Both the position numbers and the translations under genes were made by a program. A DNA stretch of 64,000 bases. It comes from Candidatus Pelagibacter communis (GTDB lineage: Bacteria; Pseudomonadota; Alphaproteobacteria; Pelagibacterales; Pelagibacteraceae). The notes under the pieces are model-generated. The model did no database searches, was not told the origin of the DNA, and saw nothing but the letters and a program-made list of their open reading frames with translations. The stretch covers positions 62,001 through 126,000 of the forward strand of contig NZ_CVSQ01000060.1 in the NCBI RefSeq assembly GCF_001180165.1. The letters are read 5' to 3'. Shown in pieces: positions 26,518-37,051 of the stretch (its first letter is position 1; each line of letters starts with the position of its first letter).

Positions 26518-27306
26518 TTAACTTCCCCAAATATAAATTGCAGCAAATAAGAATAGCCAAACTACGTCAACAAAATGCCAGTACCAAGCAGCTGCTTCAA
26601 ATCCAAAATGATGATCTTTAGTAAAATGACCAAGTCTTCCTCTCCATAAACATACTGCTAAAAATATTGTTCCAATTATTACGTGAAAACCATGAAAACC
26701 TGTCGCCATATAAAATACAGCTCCATAAATATGGCCTGAGTAAGTAAAAGTAGCATGATGGTATTCGTATGCTTGCAATAATGTAAAAAAGAAACCAAGA
26801 ATAACAGTTAGTGTTAAACCTTGTATAAATCCTTTTCTATCATCTTCTAATAAAGCGTGATGAGCCCAAGTAACAGTTGTTCCTGATAATAATAAAACTA
26901 AAGTATTTATTAAAGGAATGTCCCAAGGATCAAATGTTTCAATATCTTTAGGAGGCCATACATTTCCAACAAATTCATTTGGAAATAAACTTATATCAAA
27001 GTAAGCCCAGAACCATGCAACAAAGAACATTACCTCTGAAGCAATAAATAAAGTCATTCCATATCTATGATGAATTTGAACAACAGGTGTGTGGTGACCT
27101 TGATGTTCAGCTTCGATTACTACATCTCTAAACCACATGTACGCGCCATAAATTAATAACGCTAAACCAAGATACATTCCCCAGGAAATACCATTATGCA
27201 TATAAAAAATTGCACCTATTGCTAATACTAAGCATGCAAAAGATGTATAGATTGGCCAAGGGCTTGGATCAACTAAGTGGTAATCGTGTTTTTTTTCTGC
27301 TGACAT
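26518..27306 (-). CDS. ctaE: cytochrome c oxidase subunit III
   Basis: Seven-helix subunit that stabilises the aa3-type oxidase and helps proton uptake. The 262 residues begin with the conserved KKHDYHLVDPSPWPIYTS and contain WFRDVVIEAEHQGHHTPVVQ, the EVMFFVAWFWAYF helix with the key Glu (about 93-105), GTTVTWAHHAL and the C-terminal GFEAAAWYWHFVDVVWLFLF. Length is normal. It lies 9 bases downstream of the ctaG stop-to-start gap in the oxidase operon. Confidence 0.97.
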   Translation of the reverse strand: MSAEKKHDYHLVDPSPWPIYTSFACLVLAIGAIFYMHNGISWGMYLGLALLIYGAYMWFRDVVIEAEHQGHHTPVVQIHHRYGMTLFIASEVMFFVAWFWAYFDISLFPNEFVGNVWPPKDIETFDPWDIPLINTLVLLLSGTTVTWAHHALLEDDRKGFIQGLTLTVILGFFFTLLQAYEYHHATFTYSGHIYGAVFYMATGFHGFHVIIGTIFLAVCLWRGRLGHFTKDHHFGFEAAAWYWHFVDVVWLFLFAAIYIWGS

Positions 27307-27315
27307 TTTTCGTGA

Positions 27316-27849
27316 TTATGATTGTTTATAGTAATCTGTCGAGAAAAAAGTGTACGACATGGTTACATCTTGTAGATTTTTTGTTGTTGGATCGTTTACA
27401 AGTTCAGGGTCTAAATAAAAAGTCATCACATAAGTGGCCTTCTCACCAGCCTTCAACTCTTGTTTTTCAAAGCAAAAACATCCTAATTTACTATAATATT
27501 TACCAAAACTTGCTGGTGAAACGTTAAAACTTGCTACACCATAAGTCGTTTCGTCTCCAATATTCTCAACTTCAAATTCTATCCTGTTAACCTGACCAAC
27601 CTTTACATCAATCACATTTGATTTTGCTTTAAAATTCCATTCAAGATTGTTTACATTTGTATCAAACCTTACACTAACAACCTTATCTAATACTATTTTA
27701 GGAGCTTCTTTGGATACCTGGGTTGTTCCTCCAAAGCCTGTAACTCTACAAAACAGATCATACAAAGGCACTGCCGCAAAAGACAAACCTAACATAAGGA
27801 CAAAAATCCCAGCCAAAAGTAAAGGAGTTAATGTTTTGCTTTTAATCAT
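27316..27849 (-). CDS. ctaG: cytochrome c oxidase copper-assembly protein Cox11/CtaG
   Basis: Membrane-anchored periplasmic copper chaperone that delivers Cu to the CuB site of subunit I. The 177 residues have one N-terminal membrane helix (TPLLLAGIFVLMLGLSFAAVPLYDLFCR, about 8-35) and the Cu-binding CFCFEKQELKAGE (about 122-134). FCRVTGFGGTTQ and the MTFYLDPE motif are also conserved. Its ATG overlaps the stop of the upstream 41-residue ORF (ATGA), supporting translation of both. Confidence 0.96.
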   Translation of the reverse strand: MIKSKTLTPLLLAGIFVLMLGLSFAAVPLYDLFCRVTGFGGTTQVSKEAPKIVLDKVVSVRFDTNVNNLEWNFKAKSNVIDVKVGQVNRIEFEVENIGDETTYGVASFNVSPASFGKYYSKLGCFCFEKQELKAGEKATYVMTFYLDPELVNDPTTKNLQDVTMSYTFFSTDYYKQS

Positions 27850-27971
27850 ATCTGTCTATCAAATACTCCAACGTTGTATAAAGTAAAAACAAATAAGAAT
27901 ACCATAAACGCTAAAATTGCTATTGCAGTTAAAATATTTTTTTTCTTTGTTTTCTTGTCAGGCGTTATCAT
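27846..27971 (-). CDS. 41-residue single-span membrane protein between ctaB and ctaG (CoxF-like)
   Basis: A short ORF overlaps its neighbours on both sides by 4 and 3 bases. Its ATG (27969-27971) overlaps the ctaB stop and its TGA (27846-27848) overlaps the ctaG start, a strong sign of real translation. The product has a basic N-terminus (PDKKTKKKN, 4-12) and one hydrophobic helix (ILTAIAILAFMVFLFVFTLY, 13-32), ending in DRQI. Alphaproteobacteria often have a tiny CoxF-type ORF at this site; function is not established. Position and topology are seen, the name is by analogy. Confidence 0.75.
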   Translation of the reverse strand: MITPDKKTKKKNILTAIAILAFMVFLFVFTLYNVGVFDRQI

Positions 27972-28879
27972 AAAATTTTATCAATTAAAAAAAGAACAAA
28001 AATTAAAAATAGATACAAAATTGAATATCCAAAAATAGATTTTGCTTTTTTTGCATCAAATTTGTTCTTTTTAAATTTATAAAGTTCGAAACATAAATAA
28101 TTATAATAAATTGTCAAAATTAATGATGGGATTAAAAAAGTTATACCCACAAAGCCGATAGCATAAGGCAAAACAATTACTGGTAACATTGTTAAAGAAT
28201 AGACAAATATATTTAATTTTGTGCTCTCAACACCATTTGTTAATGGAAGCATTGGAATTTTCGCTTTTTTGTAATCATCTGATTTATAAAGACTTAAAGC
28301 CCAAAAATGTGAAGGCGTCCAAAAGAATATGATTAAAAAGAAGGTGATTGGCTCAAAAGTTAAAGAATTGGTAGCTATAGTCCAACCAATAACTGGGGGT
28401 AATGCTCCTGCAGCTCCTCCTATCACTATATTTTGTGGAGTCTTTCTTTTTAACCAGATTGTGTAAACAAACACATAAAACAAAATAGTAAAAAGTAATA
28501 AACTAGCTGATATTCTGTTTGAATAATAATCAAGAGCAATTACAGAAAAAATCGAAAGAGAAATTCCAAATACTAGTGCTTGATTTCTATTTACCTTGCC
28601 TGTTGGAATTGGTCTCAAACAAGTTCTTGTCATAAGAGCATCTAAATCAGACTCGTACCACATATTTAAAGCCCCGGCTGCTCCTGCTCCAATTGAAACT
28701 AAAATTATTCCAATGATTGCATCTCTTGTTGGAATTATATTAGGAGCCATTAACAATCCAACTGCACAAGTAAAGATAACCAAAGACATTACTCTTGGTT
28801 TCATTAATTTAAATAATTCAGATAAATTAAAGGCGTCTTCTTGAGATAAATTTCTATTTTTTAATTTAGACTTAATCAT
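27968..28879 (-). CDS. ctaB: protoheme IX farnesyltransferase (heme o synthase)
   Basis: UbiA-superfamily membrane enzyme that farnesylates heme b to heme o, the precursor of heme a of the oxidase. The 303 residues show LFKLMKPRVMSLVIFTCAVG (about 22-41), the Asp-rich motif NMWYESDLDALMTRTCLRPIP (about 72-92, polyprenyl diphosphate/Mg2+) and GWTIATNS/FFWTPSHFWALSLYKSDDYKKAKIPMLP later. Multiple membrane helices are evident. It sits 33 bases after ctaD and its stop overlaps the small ORF. Confidence 0.96.
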   Translation of the reverse strand: MIKSKLKNRNLSQEDAFNLSELFKLMKPRVMSLVIFTCAVGLLMAPNIIPTRDAIIGIILVSIGAGAAGALNMWYESDLDALMTRTCLRPIPTGKVNRNQALVFGISLSIFSVIALDYYSNRISASLLLFTILFYVFVYTIWLKRKTPQNIVIGGAAGALPPVIGWTIATNSLTFEPITFFLIIFFWTPSHFWALSLYKSDDYKKAKIPMLPLTNGVESTKLNIFVYSLTMLPVIVLPYAIGFVGITFLIPSLILTIYYNYLCFELYKFKKNKFDAKKAKSIFGYSILYLFLIFVLFLIDKIL

Positions 28880-28912
28880 TAATTTAAAGTTAAAAAATCT
28901 TATTTGCTAAAT

Positions 28913-31365
<2,453 letters not shown>

Positions 31366-31426
31366 TTTTTTACCCTATATAGAGTGTCTTTTAAAAAAAT
31401 ACACTTTTACTTTTAGCGACAAAATA

Positions 31427-32125
31427 TCAATTAATGGCGTAATTTATGATCGATAGAGCAGAAATTACAGCCGTTTCAGATCTCAATATGTTTTCATTGA
31501 TTTTAATAGGCTGAACACCACTAAATTTAAGAATCTCTACCCTCTCCTCCTCAGAAAAATCTCCCTCTGGTCCTATGATTACGCAAGTAGGCTTGGAGGT
31601 TAACTTTTTAATGTCAATTTTTGTATTAGTAGTGTTGAGATCAGTAAAAATTAAATCCATATCATTATTTAGAAAGCTTTTTAATTTTTGAGGCTCTTCA
31701 ATTGATGGAACAGTTATTCTGTTTGATTGTTCGGCAGCTTCTATGATTACTTTTTCCAATCTCTCTTTATTTATTTTTCTAACAATCGTTCTTTCAAAAA
31801 TAATTGGTAAAAACTTAGTTACACCAAGCTCTGTAGCTTTTTGGATCATGAAATTAAAGTAATTTGATTTGATAGGAGAGAAAGCCAGCCAGAGATCTAT
31901 GGTATTTTCTTTCTGTCTTAATTGTTTCGTAACATTAAATTCAACTATGCTTTTAGTGATATTTGCGATTTTCGCTTCCCATTCACCACTACTATTAAAA
32001 AGAGAAAAAACTTCTTTCTCTTTAAGTCTCATAACTTTTGAAACATAGTGTGATTGAGATTTATCAAGTTTGTCAGTCAAATTAAGAGATAAACTTTTTG
32101 AATAAAATAATCTAATGTTACTCAT
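31427..32125 (-). CDS. rsmE: 16S rRNA (uracil(1498)-N3)-methyltransferase
   Basis: SPOUT methyltransferase modifying U1498 in the decoding centre. The 232 residues have the N-terminal PUA-like domain (about 1-70, SHYVSKVMRLKEKEVFSLFN) and the C-terminal knot: IQKATELGVTKFLPIIFERT (about 92-111), AAEQSNRITVP, VIIGPEGDFSEEE (about 178-190) and the final ILRSETAVISALSIINY. It is divergent from the haloacid dehalogenase by only 16 bases and lies upstream of ctaC on the same strand. Confidence 0.96.
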   Translation of the reverse strand: MSNIRLFYSKSLSLNLTDKLDKSQSHYVSKVMRLKEKEVFSLFNSSGEWEAKIANITKSIVEFNVTKQLRQKENTIDLWLAFSPIKSNYFNFMIQKATELGVTKFLPIIFERTIVRKINKERLEKVIIEAAEQSNRITVPSIEEPQKLKSFLNNDMDLIFTDLNTTNTKIDIKKLTSKPTCVIIGPEGDFSEEERVEILKFSGVQPIKINENILRSETAVISALSIINYAIN

Positions 32126-32141
32126 ATTGATAAGTTAGTTT

Positions 32142-32804
32142 ATGAAAAATATTAAAGCAATAATTTTTGATGCTTATGGCACCTTATTTGATGTCAATTC
32201 AGCTGCTGAAAAATGTAAAGATAAAATAGGTGATAAGTGGGAAGGTTTCGCCAATTATTGGAGAACAACACAATTAGAATATACTTGGCTAAGAAGTTTA
32301 ATGAAACGTCACAAGGATTTTTGGCAGGTAACAGAGGATAGTTTAGATAAATCTATGAAAGCTTATAAGATAGATTCTTCAATGAGAAATGAGTTATTAG
32401 ATCTTTATAAAATTCTTTCTCCTTTCAAAGAAGTTCCTGAAGTTTTAAAATCATTAAAAGAAAAAGATTTTAAACTTGCTATTCTTTCTAATGGTACTCC
32501 TGCTCTTCTTAATGAATTAGTTAAGAGTAATAATTTGGAAAATATATTTAATAATATTTTTTCAATTGAAGAAGTTGGAGTTTATAAACCAGATTCTAAA
32601 GTTTATGACCTTCCAATAAATCAATATCAAATAAAAAAAAATGAAGTTGCTTTTTTAAGTGCTAACACTTGGGATGTATCAGGTGGTGGAAATTATGGAT
32701 TCAATTCTATTTGGGTAAACAGAAATAATAATATTTTTGATAACCTTGATTATAAACCTCAAAACGAAATCAAAAATCTAAAAGAGTTACTCAATATTAT
32801 CTAA
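32142..32804 (+). CDS. haloacid dehalogenase, type II
   Basis: HAD-superfamily hydrolase of 220 residues that resembles L-2-haloacid dehalogenases. The nucleophile motif is FDAYGTLFDVNSA (about 8-20), followed by WRTTQLEYTWLRSLM (about 40-54), the phosphate/halide loop LSNGTPALL (about 111-119), the Lys motif KPDSKVYDL (about 146-154) and SANTWDVSGGGNYGFNSIWVNR (about 169-190), all typical of this class. Removal of halogens from small marine organohalides is the known family reaction; activity here is inferred. Convergent with hxlR with an 8-base overlap. Confidence 0.88.
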   Translation: MKNIKAIIFDAYGTLFDVNSAAEKCKDKIGDKWEGFANYWRTTQLEYTWLRSLMKRHKDFWQVTEDSLDKSMKAYKIDSSMRNELLDLYKILSPFKEVPEVLKSLKEKDFKLAILSNGTPALLNELVKSNNLENIFNNIFSIEEVGVYKPDSKVYDLPINQYQIKKNEVAFLSANTWDVSGGGNYGFNSIWVNRNNNIFDNLDYKPQNEIKNLKELLNII

Positions 32805-33156
32805 TTCTATTTTCTTCAAAGTTTTTATTTAGTTTTAAAGAAATAGCTCTTGTGTTTTTTCTATTCCAGTCAGAAAAAGATTTTAAAATAGGAATTACGG
32901 ATAAACCAAATTCAGTAAGTGAATACTCTACTTTTGGAGGTACTACTTGATGTACTTTTCTATTAACTATTCCATCGGTTTCTAACTCTTTAAGTTGCTT
33001 GGATAACATTTGTTGGGTGATGGTTTTTAATACTTTTTTAAGTTCATTAAATCTTACTTTCTTGCTGTTATATAATGTAAATAAAATTCTTATTTTCCAT
33101 TTACCACCTAAAAAATAAATAGCTCTTTCGGCGGGACAATTAATTAAATCTTTCAT
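32797..33156 (-). CDS. HxlR-family transcriptional regulator
   Basis: Winged-helix regulator of 119 residues. The HxlR signature begins NCPAERAIYFLGGKWKIRILFTL (about 6-28), with Cys7 at the place of the redox-active N-terminal Cys of YodB-type regulators, followed by RFNELKKVLKTITQQMLSKQLKELETDGIV (about 35-64) and the wing VPPKVEYSLTEFG. It is divergent from a four-gene redox set, with 128 bases between them holding a palindrome at 33204-33213. Known HxlR proteins sense quinones, aldehydes or thiol oxidants; which applies here is open. Confidence 0.92.
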   Translation of the reverse strand: MKDLINCPAERAIYFLGGKWKIRILFTLYNSKKVRFNELKKVLKTITQQMLSKQLKELETDGIVNRKVHQVVPPKVEYSLTEFGLSVIPILKSFSDWNRKNTRAISLKLNKNFEENRIR

Positions 33157-33191
33157 AAGGATTAAATAACTCTTCTATTTAAATTTTCAAG

Positions 33192-33217
33192 GTATGATTT
33201 TGTATACTAGTATGATT
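33192..33217 (+). promoter_or_regulatory. candidate HxlR operator in the divergent intergenic region
   Basis: Between hxlR and the CDGSH gene there is a perfect 10-base palindrome ATACTAGTAT (33204-33213), flanked by the direct repeat GTATGATT at 33192-33199 and 33210-33217. TACT/AGTA inverted repeats are known operators of YodB-type HxlR regulators. The site is about 70 bases before the CDGSH start and about 40 before hxlR. Binding is inferred. Confidence 0.45.
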
Positions 33218-33284
33218 ATATTGCGTTCTTGCAGAATTAAATACAAACTATTAGATAACCCTAAACTTAATGAAAGGGTAAAAA

Positions 33285-33539
33285 ATGAGCAAAGGACAAA
33301 GAGCAGGTAACGGACCAATGGCTATCGAAGTTGAAAAAGGCAAATCATATTATTGGTGTGCATGTGGACGATCAAAAAAACAACCATTCTGTGATGGTTC
33401 ACATACCAGTCCACTAAATGATGAAGGAACAAAGTTTACTCCTTTTGCATATAAAGCAGAAGAAACAAAAAAAATGTTTTTCTGTGCATGTAAACAAACT
33501 AACAATCAACCATTCTGCGATGGTTCACACAATAAATAA
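33285..33539 (+). CDS. double CDGSH iron-sulfur domain protein
   Basis: An 84-residue protein with two CDGSH [2Fe-2S] modules: CACGRSKKQPFCDGSH (about 25-40) and CACKQTNNQPFCDGSH (about 66-81). Each gives the C-x-C...C-D-G-S-H 3Cys-1His ligand set. These proteins transfer electrons or clusters and respond to redox state, but no fixed function is known in bacteria. It heads the apparent operon CDGSH-doxX-pirin-quinone oxidoreductase under the divergent HxlR regulator; a modest GAAAGGG precedes the ATG. Confidence 0.95.
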   Translation: MSKGQRAGNGPMAIEVEKGKSYYWCACGRSKKQPFCDGSHTSPLNDEGTKFTPFAYKAEETKKMFFCACKQTNNQPFCDGSHNK

Positions 33540-33542
33540 ACT

Positions 33543-33920
33543 ATGACAAATATTTTAGATTTAGTAGGAAGAGTATTTATCTCTTTAGTATTTTTATTAA
33601 GTGGAATAAATAAAATTGTAAATTACGAGGGATCTATCGGATGGATGGAATCTTTTGGAATGCCTGGTATTTTTTTAATTCCAGCAATTATACTAGAAAT
33701 AGGTGCTCCTATATTAATTATAATTGGGTACAAAGTAAAAATCGCTGCAGTTTTACTAAGTGTATTTTGTATTGCAACTGCGCTTATTTTTCATACTGAT
33801 TTTAGTAATCAAATGCAGTTTGTATCCTTTAATAAAAATATAGCTCTTGCAGGTGGATTTTTATTTTTAGTGATAAATGATACAAAGGATTTTAGTTTAA
33901 AGGGGAAATTATCAAAATAA
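33543..33920 (+). CDS. DoxX-family membrane protein
   Basis: A 125-residue protein with four membrane helices: ILDLVGRVFISLVFLLSGINKI (about 4-25), FLIPAIILEIGAPILIIIGY (about 44-63), IAAVLLSVFCIATALIF (about 68-84) and NIALAGGFLFLVI (about 98-110). DoxX wording is clear in the first helix and the GAP turn. In Bacillus a DoxX protein (CatD) belongs to an HxlR-controlled quinone response, which fits the neighbouring regulator. The gap to the CDGSH gene is 3 bases and to the pirin gene 0. Confidence 0.9.
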   Translation: MTNILDLVGRVFISLVFLLSGINKIVNYEGSIGWMESFGMPGIFLIPAIILEIGAPILIIIGYKVKIAAVLLSVFCIATALIFHTDFSNQMQFVSFNKNIALAGGFLFLVINDTKDFSLKGKLSK

Positions 33921-34757
33921 ATGTCAAATATAGAAGTAAGTAAAATTATTGACCCTATTCCAGCTTCTGATGGTGCTGGAGTTAAATTAAAAAGAAGTAT
34001 TGGTGTTGAGCCAAATTATTTTGATCCTTTCTTAATGCTTGATGAATTTGGTTCAGAAAATAGTGAGGATTATATAGCTGGTTTTCCACCCCACCCTCAT
34101 CGAGGAATTGAAACAGTAACTTATATGTTGGCTGGAGATTTTGAGCACAAAGATAGTACAGGTGGTGAAGGCAGAATGACTGCTGGAGACGTTCAATGGA
34201 TGAAAACTGGAAGTGGAATTATCCATTCAGAAATGCCTACTATGAAAGAAGGAAGACTTCATGGGTTCCAATTATGGATTAACATGCCTGCTAAATTAAA
34301 AATGAGTAAGCCTGAATATCTTTATATTGATGCTGATAAAATGAGTGTTCATAAAGATGATGATAAACAAGTAAAAGTAATAGCTGGAAAATTTGAAAAA
34401 GCTGAAGGTCCTGTTAAAGGACACAATGTTGAGCCAGTTTATTTTGATGTAGAATTAAACAAAGATAAAGAGTTCAATTTTAAATTACCATCTACTCACA
34501 ATACGTTCATTTATTTAATTAGTGGAGAAATCGAAATTGGTAAAAATAAACATGAAAATGTTAAAGACAGTACTTTAATTCTTTTAACTAAAGGTGAAGA
34601 TTTAACAGTTAAGGCTCAATCAAATGCCAAATTCTTGGTAATTTCAGGGAAACCAATTAATGAAGAAATAGCTAGAGGTGGACCATTTGTAATGAATACT
34701 AAAGCAGAAATCTTGCAAGCTGTTCAAGATTATCATAATGGTACATTTGTAAAATAA
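33921..34757 (+). CDS. pirin family cupin protein
   Basis: A 278-residue double cupin. Metal-site residues of pirins are seen in PPHPHRGIETVTYMLAGDFEHKDS (about 55-78, two His and one His/Glu further on), SGIIHSEMP (about 98-106) and the C-terminal GPFVMNTKAEI. Some pirins show quercetinase activity, degrading flavonols and quinone-like compounds; others bind transcription factors. Which one applies is not visible. Its place between DoxX and a quinone oxidoreductase supports a detoxification role. Confidence 0.92.
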   Translation: MSNIEVSKIIDPIPASDGAGVKLKRSIGVEPNYFDPFLMLDEFGSENSEDYIAGFPPHPHRGIETVTYMLAGDFEHKDSTGGEGRMTAGDVQWMKTGSGIIHSEMPTMKEGRLHGFQLWINMPAKLKMSKPEYLYIDADKMSVHKDDDKQVKVIAGKFEKAEGPVKGHNVEPVYFDVELNKDKEFNFKLPSTHNTFIYLISGEIEIGKNKHENVKDSTLILLTKGEDLTVKAQSNAKFLVISGKPINEEIARGGPFVMNTKAEILQAVQDYHNGTFVK

Positions 34758-34760
34758 ATT

Positions 34761-35735
34761 ATGAAAGCTGTAGAAATCAATAAAACTGGCGGACCTGAAG
34801 TTTTAGAAGTTAAGGATATATCTTTAGAGAAACCTGGTCCTGATCAAGTAACAATTGAACAAAAAGCAATTGGACTTAACTACATTGATACTTACCATAG
34901 ATCTGGTTTGTACCCATTAAAACTACCGATTGGTTTAGGTTTAGAGGGTGCTGGAATTATTACTGATGTTGGAGAGAACGTAAAAGACTTCAATGTTGGT
35001 GATAAAATTTCTTATGCAGGTATTCCTTTAGGTTCATATTGCTCACACAGAAATTACCCGACTAAGAACTTGGTAAAAGTACCAGATGGTATTGATCTTG
35101 AGGTAGCAGCAACCTTGATGACAAAAGGTTTAACAACTTTTTATCTTTTGCACAAAACTTATCCAGTCAAATCAGGTGAAACAGTTTTATTTCATGCAGC
35201 TGCTGGTGGGGTTGGTCAGATTTTTGGACAATGGGCTAAAAGTTTAGGCTGTAATGTTATAGGTACAGTTGGATCAGATGAGAAAATGAATATAGCAAAA
35301 GAAAACGGCTACGATCATGTAATAAATTATAATAAAGAAGACTTTGCTAAAAAAGTTTTACAAATCACCAATGGTAAGGGTGTTCCAGTTGTTTATGATG
35401 GTGTTGGTAAAGATACATTGGATGGATCAATTGAATGTTTAGCTATAAGAGGAATGATGGTTTCATTTGGAAATGCTTCTGGCCCATTGTCTGAAATAAA
35501 TGTTCCAAAAGTTATTCAGCCAAAAGGACTTTATCTTGTAAGACCATCTATGCAACAATACCTTTCAACTAGAGAAGAGCTGGATGAAGCTTCAAAAACA
35601 ATGTTTGAAAAAATTAGCTCAGGTAAAGTAAAAATTAAAATTTTTAAAAAGTATAAGTTAGAGGATATTATTCAAGCTCATCAAGATCTTGAAGGAAGAA
35701 AAATTCTAGGACCAGCTGTAATAGTTCCTAATTAA
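34761..35735 (+). CDS. NADPH:quinone oxidoreductase (zinc-free MDR family)
   Basis: A 324-residue medium-chain reductase. The N-terminal GroES-like domain (about 1-120) lacks the catalytic zinc cysteines, and the Rossmann domain holds HAAAGGVGQIFGQWAKSLG (about 147-165), the AAGGVG loop of QOR-type enzymes. The opening MKAVEINKTGGPEVLEV and NYIDTYHRSGLYP are typical of quinone oxidoreductase 1. It probably reduces quinones or enones. It ends the HxlR-linked operon, and its last 8 bases overlap the convergent DUF2721 gene. Confidence 0.92.
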   Translation: MKAVEINKTGGPEVLEVKDISLEKPGPDQVTIEQKAIGLNYIDTYHRSGLYPLKLPIGLGLEGAGIITDVGENVKDFNVGDKISYAGIPLGSYCSHRNYPTKNLVKVPDGIDLEVAATLMTKGLTTFYLLHKTYPVKSGETVLFHAAAGGVGQIFGQWAKSLGCNVIGTVGSDEKMNIAKENGYDHVINYNKEDFAKKVLQITNGKGVPVVYDGVGKDTLDGSIECLAIRGMMVSFGNASGPLSEINVPKVIQPKGLYLVRPSMQQYLSTREELDEASKTMFEKISSGKVKIKIFKKYKLEDIIQAHQDLEGRKILGPAVIVPN

Positions 35736-36132
35736 CATCAACATCCATATCTGACATATGGAGTTTAAGTGCATTCGTAGAAATCTGAATTTCTCTTATA
35801 AAAAAAACAATTGAGATAATCATAGATAAACAACAAGAGCCAAAAATTACTCTAGCAAGAAAAACTTCATCTAAATATAGTGCAAATACAGTAAGCATAT
35901 TAAAAAGAAATCCAAATGCAGCGAACAATATTGTCCATCTTAACAGAGTAATTCTCCCGCTCAAATTTATAAACTGTTTTTTCCATTCTGGTGGGATGTG
36001 TTTTTCATAAACATGCTCATCATGTAGTTGACGAATTAAAATACTCAGAGAATGAAATCTGTTACTGTAAACGCTCATTAACAAAGGAATTGCTGGAAAC
36101 ATTAGTGCTGTGACTGTGTAATCTATATTCAT
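35728..36132 (-). CDS. DUF2721 membrane protein
   Basis: From the ATG at 36132 there are 134 residues; a TTG 9 bases upstream is the only alternative. Topology: a first helix YTVTALMFPAIPLLMSVYSNRF (about 4-25), a soluble RQLHDEH segment, then two adjacent helices LLRWTILFAAFGFLFNMLTVFALYL and VIFGSCCLSMIISIVFFIREIQ. The pattern, including RFHSLSILIRQLHDE, fits DUF2721, a family of unknown function. It is divergent from ubiA with a 52-base gap. Confidence 0.75.
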   Translation of the reverse strand: MNIDYTVTALMFPAIPLLMSVYSNRFHSLSILIRQLHDEHVYEKHIPPEWKKQFINLSGRITLLRWTILFAAFGFLFNMLTVFALYLDEVFLARVIFGSCCLSMIISIVFFIREIQISTNALKLHMSDMDVDVN

Positions 36133-36184
36133 ACGAATCAATTTGATTATGAAACTAGCCTTTGTTATTTACAAGTAAAATTTT

Positions 36185-37051
36185 ATGAACCAATTAAAAC
36201 TTTTTATAGATTTAACCAGATTAAAAAAACCTATTGGTTATATGTTGTTATTTTGGCCCTGTGCTTGGGGATTGACTTTAGCTTATGACTTTTCACAAGA
36301 TTTAAAGAAATATTTTTTTTATTTAATTTTATTTTTTCTTGGCTCAGTATTAATGAGATCAGCTGGTTGTATAGTCAACGATATTTTAGATAAAGAATTT
36401 GATGCAAGAGTTTCCCGTACAAAAAATAGACCTATTGCATCAAAAAAGGTTACTATAAAGCAGGCAATTATTTATTCTCTAATTTTGTGTTTTTTAGCTT
36501 TATTAATTTTATTGAATTTTAATTTGATCACAATTTTTTTAGCTTTAGCCTCTATGCCTTTTGCTTTCACATACCCTTTAATGAAAAGATTTACTTATTG
36601 GCCACAATTATTTTTGGGTATCACATTTAATTATGGACTTATCCTGGGATGGACATCAATTACTGCACAAGTAGATTTGGTGCCAATTATATTTTACTTA
36701 GGAGCCATATTTTGGACACTCGGCTATGACACCATCTACGGATATCAAGATATTAAAGACGATGAAATAATAGGATTAAAATCAACCTCGATTAAGTTTA
36801 GAGACAACCCAAAAAAATTTTTGTTTATATGTTATATTCTATTAATAACTTTTTTCATACTAGCAGGACAGTATATGAATTTTGATTACAAATATTTACT
36901 GTTATTAATTATTCCTGCTATTCATCTATTTTTTTTTCAAATAAAATTATTAGATTTCAAAAATCCAAAAAGTTGTTTAAAAACTTTTAAAAGTAATAAT
37001 TTTTTTGGATTAATTATTTTTTTTAACATTCTAATTTGTAAAATCATTTAA
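36185..37051 (+). CDS. ubiA: 4-hydroxybenzoate polyprenyltransferase
   Basis: Membrane prenyltransferase of ubiquinone synthesis. The 288 residues show RLKKPIGYMLLFWPCAWGL (about 12-30), the first Asp motif NDILDKEFDARVSRTKNRPI (about 66-85) and the second YGYQDIKDDEIIGLKSTSI (about 184-202), which bind the polyprenyl diphosphate and Mg2+. About eight hydrophobic helices are present. Ubiquinone made by this path is the substrate of the bc1 complex at the window start. Its stop overlaps the ABC exporter start. Confidence 0.96.
   Translation: MNQLKLFIDLTRLKKPIGYMLLFWPCAWGLTLAYDFSQDLKKYFFYLILFFLGSVLMRSAGCIVNDILDKEFDARVSRTKNRPIASKKVTIKQAIIYSLILCFLALLILLNFNLITIFLALASMPFAFTYPLMKRFTYWPQLFLGITFNYGLILGWTSITAQVDLVPIIFYLGAIFWTLGYDTIYGYQDIKDDEIIGLKSTSIKFRDNPKKFLFICYILLITFFILAGQYMNFDYKYLLLLIIPAIHLFFFQIKLLDFKNPKSCLKTFKSNNFFGLIIFFNILICKII

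Noticed and set aside
31382-31405. Short inverted repeat AGTGT...ACACT before ctaC
   Set aside because: Only 5 pairs with a loop of 13 bases and no T-tract of note; too weak for a terminator or operator call.
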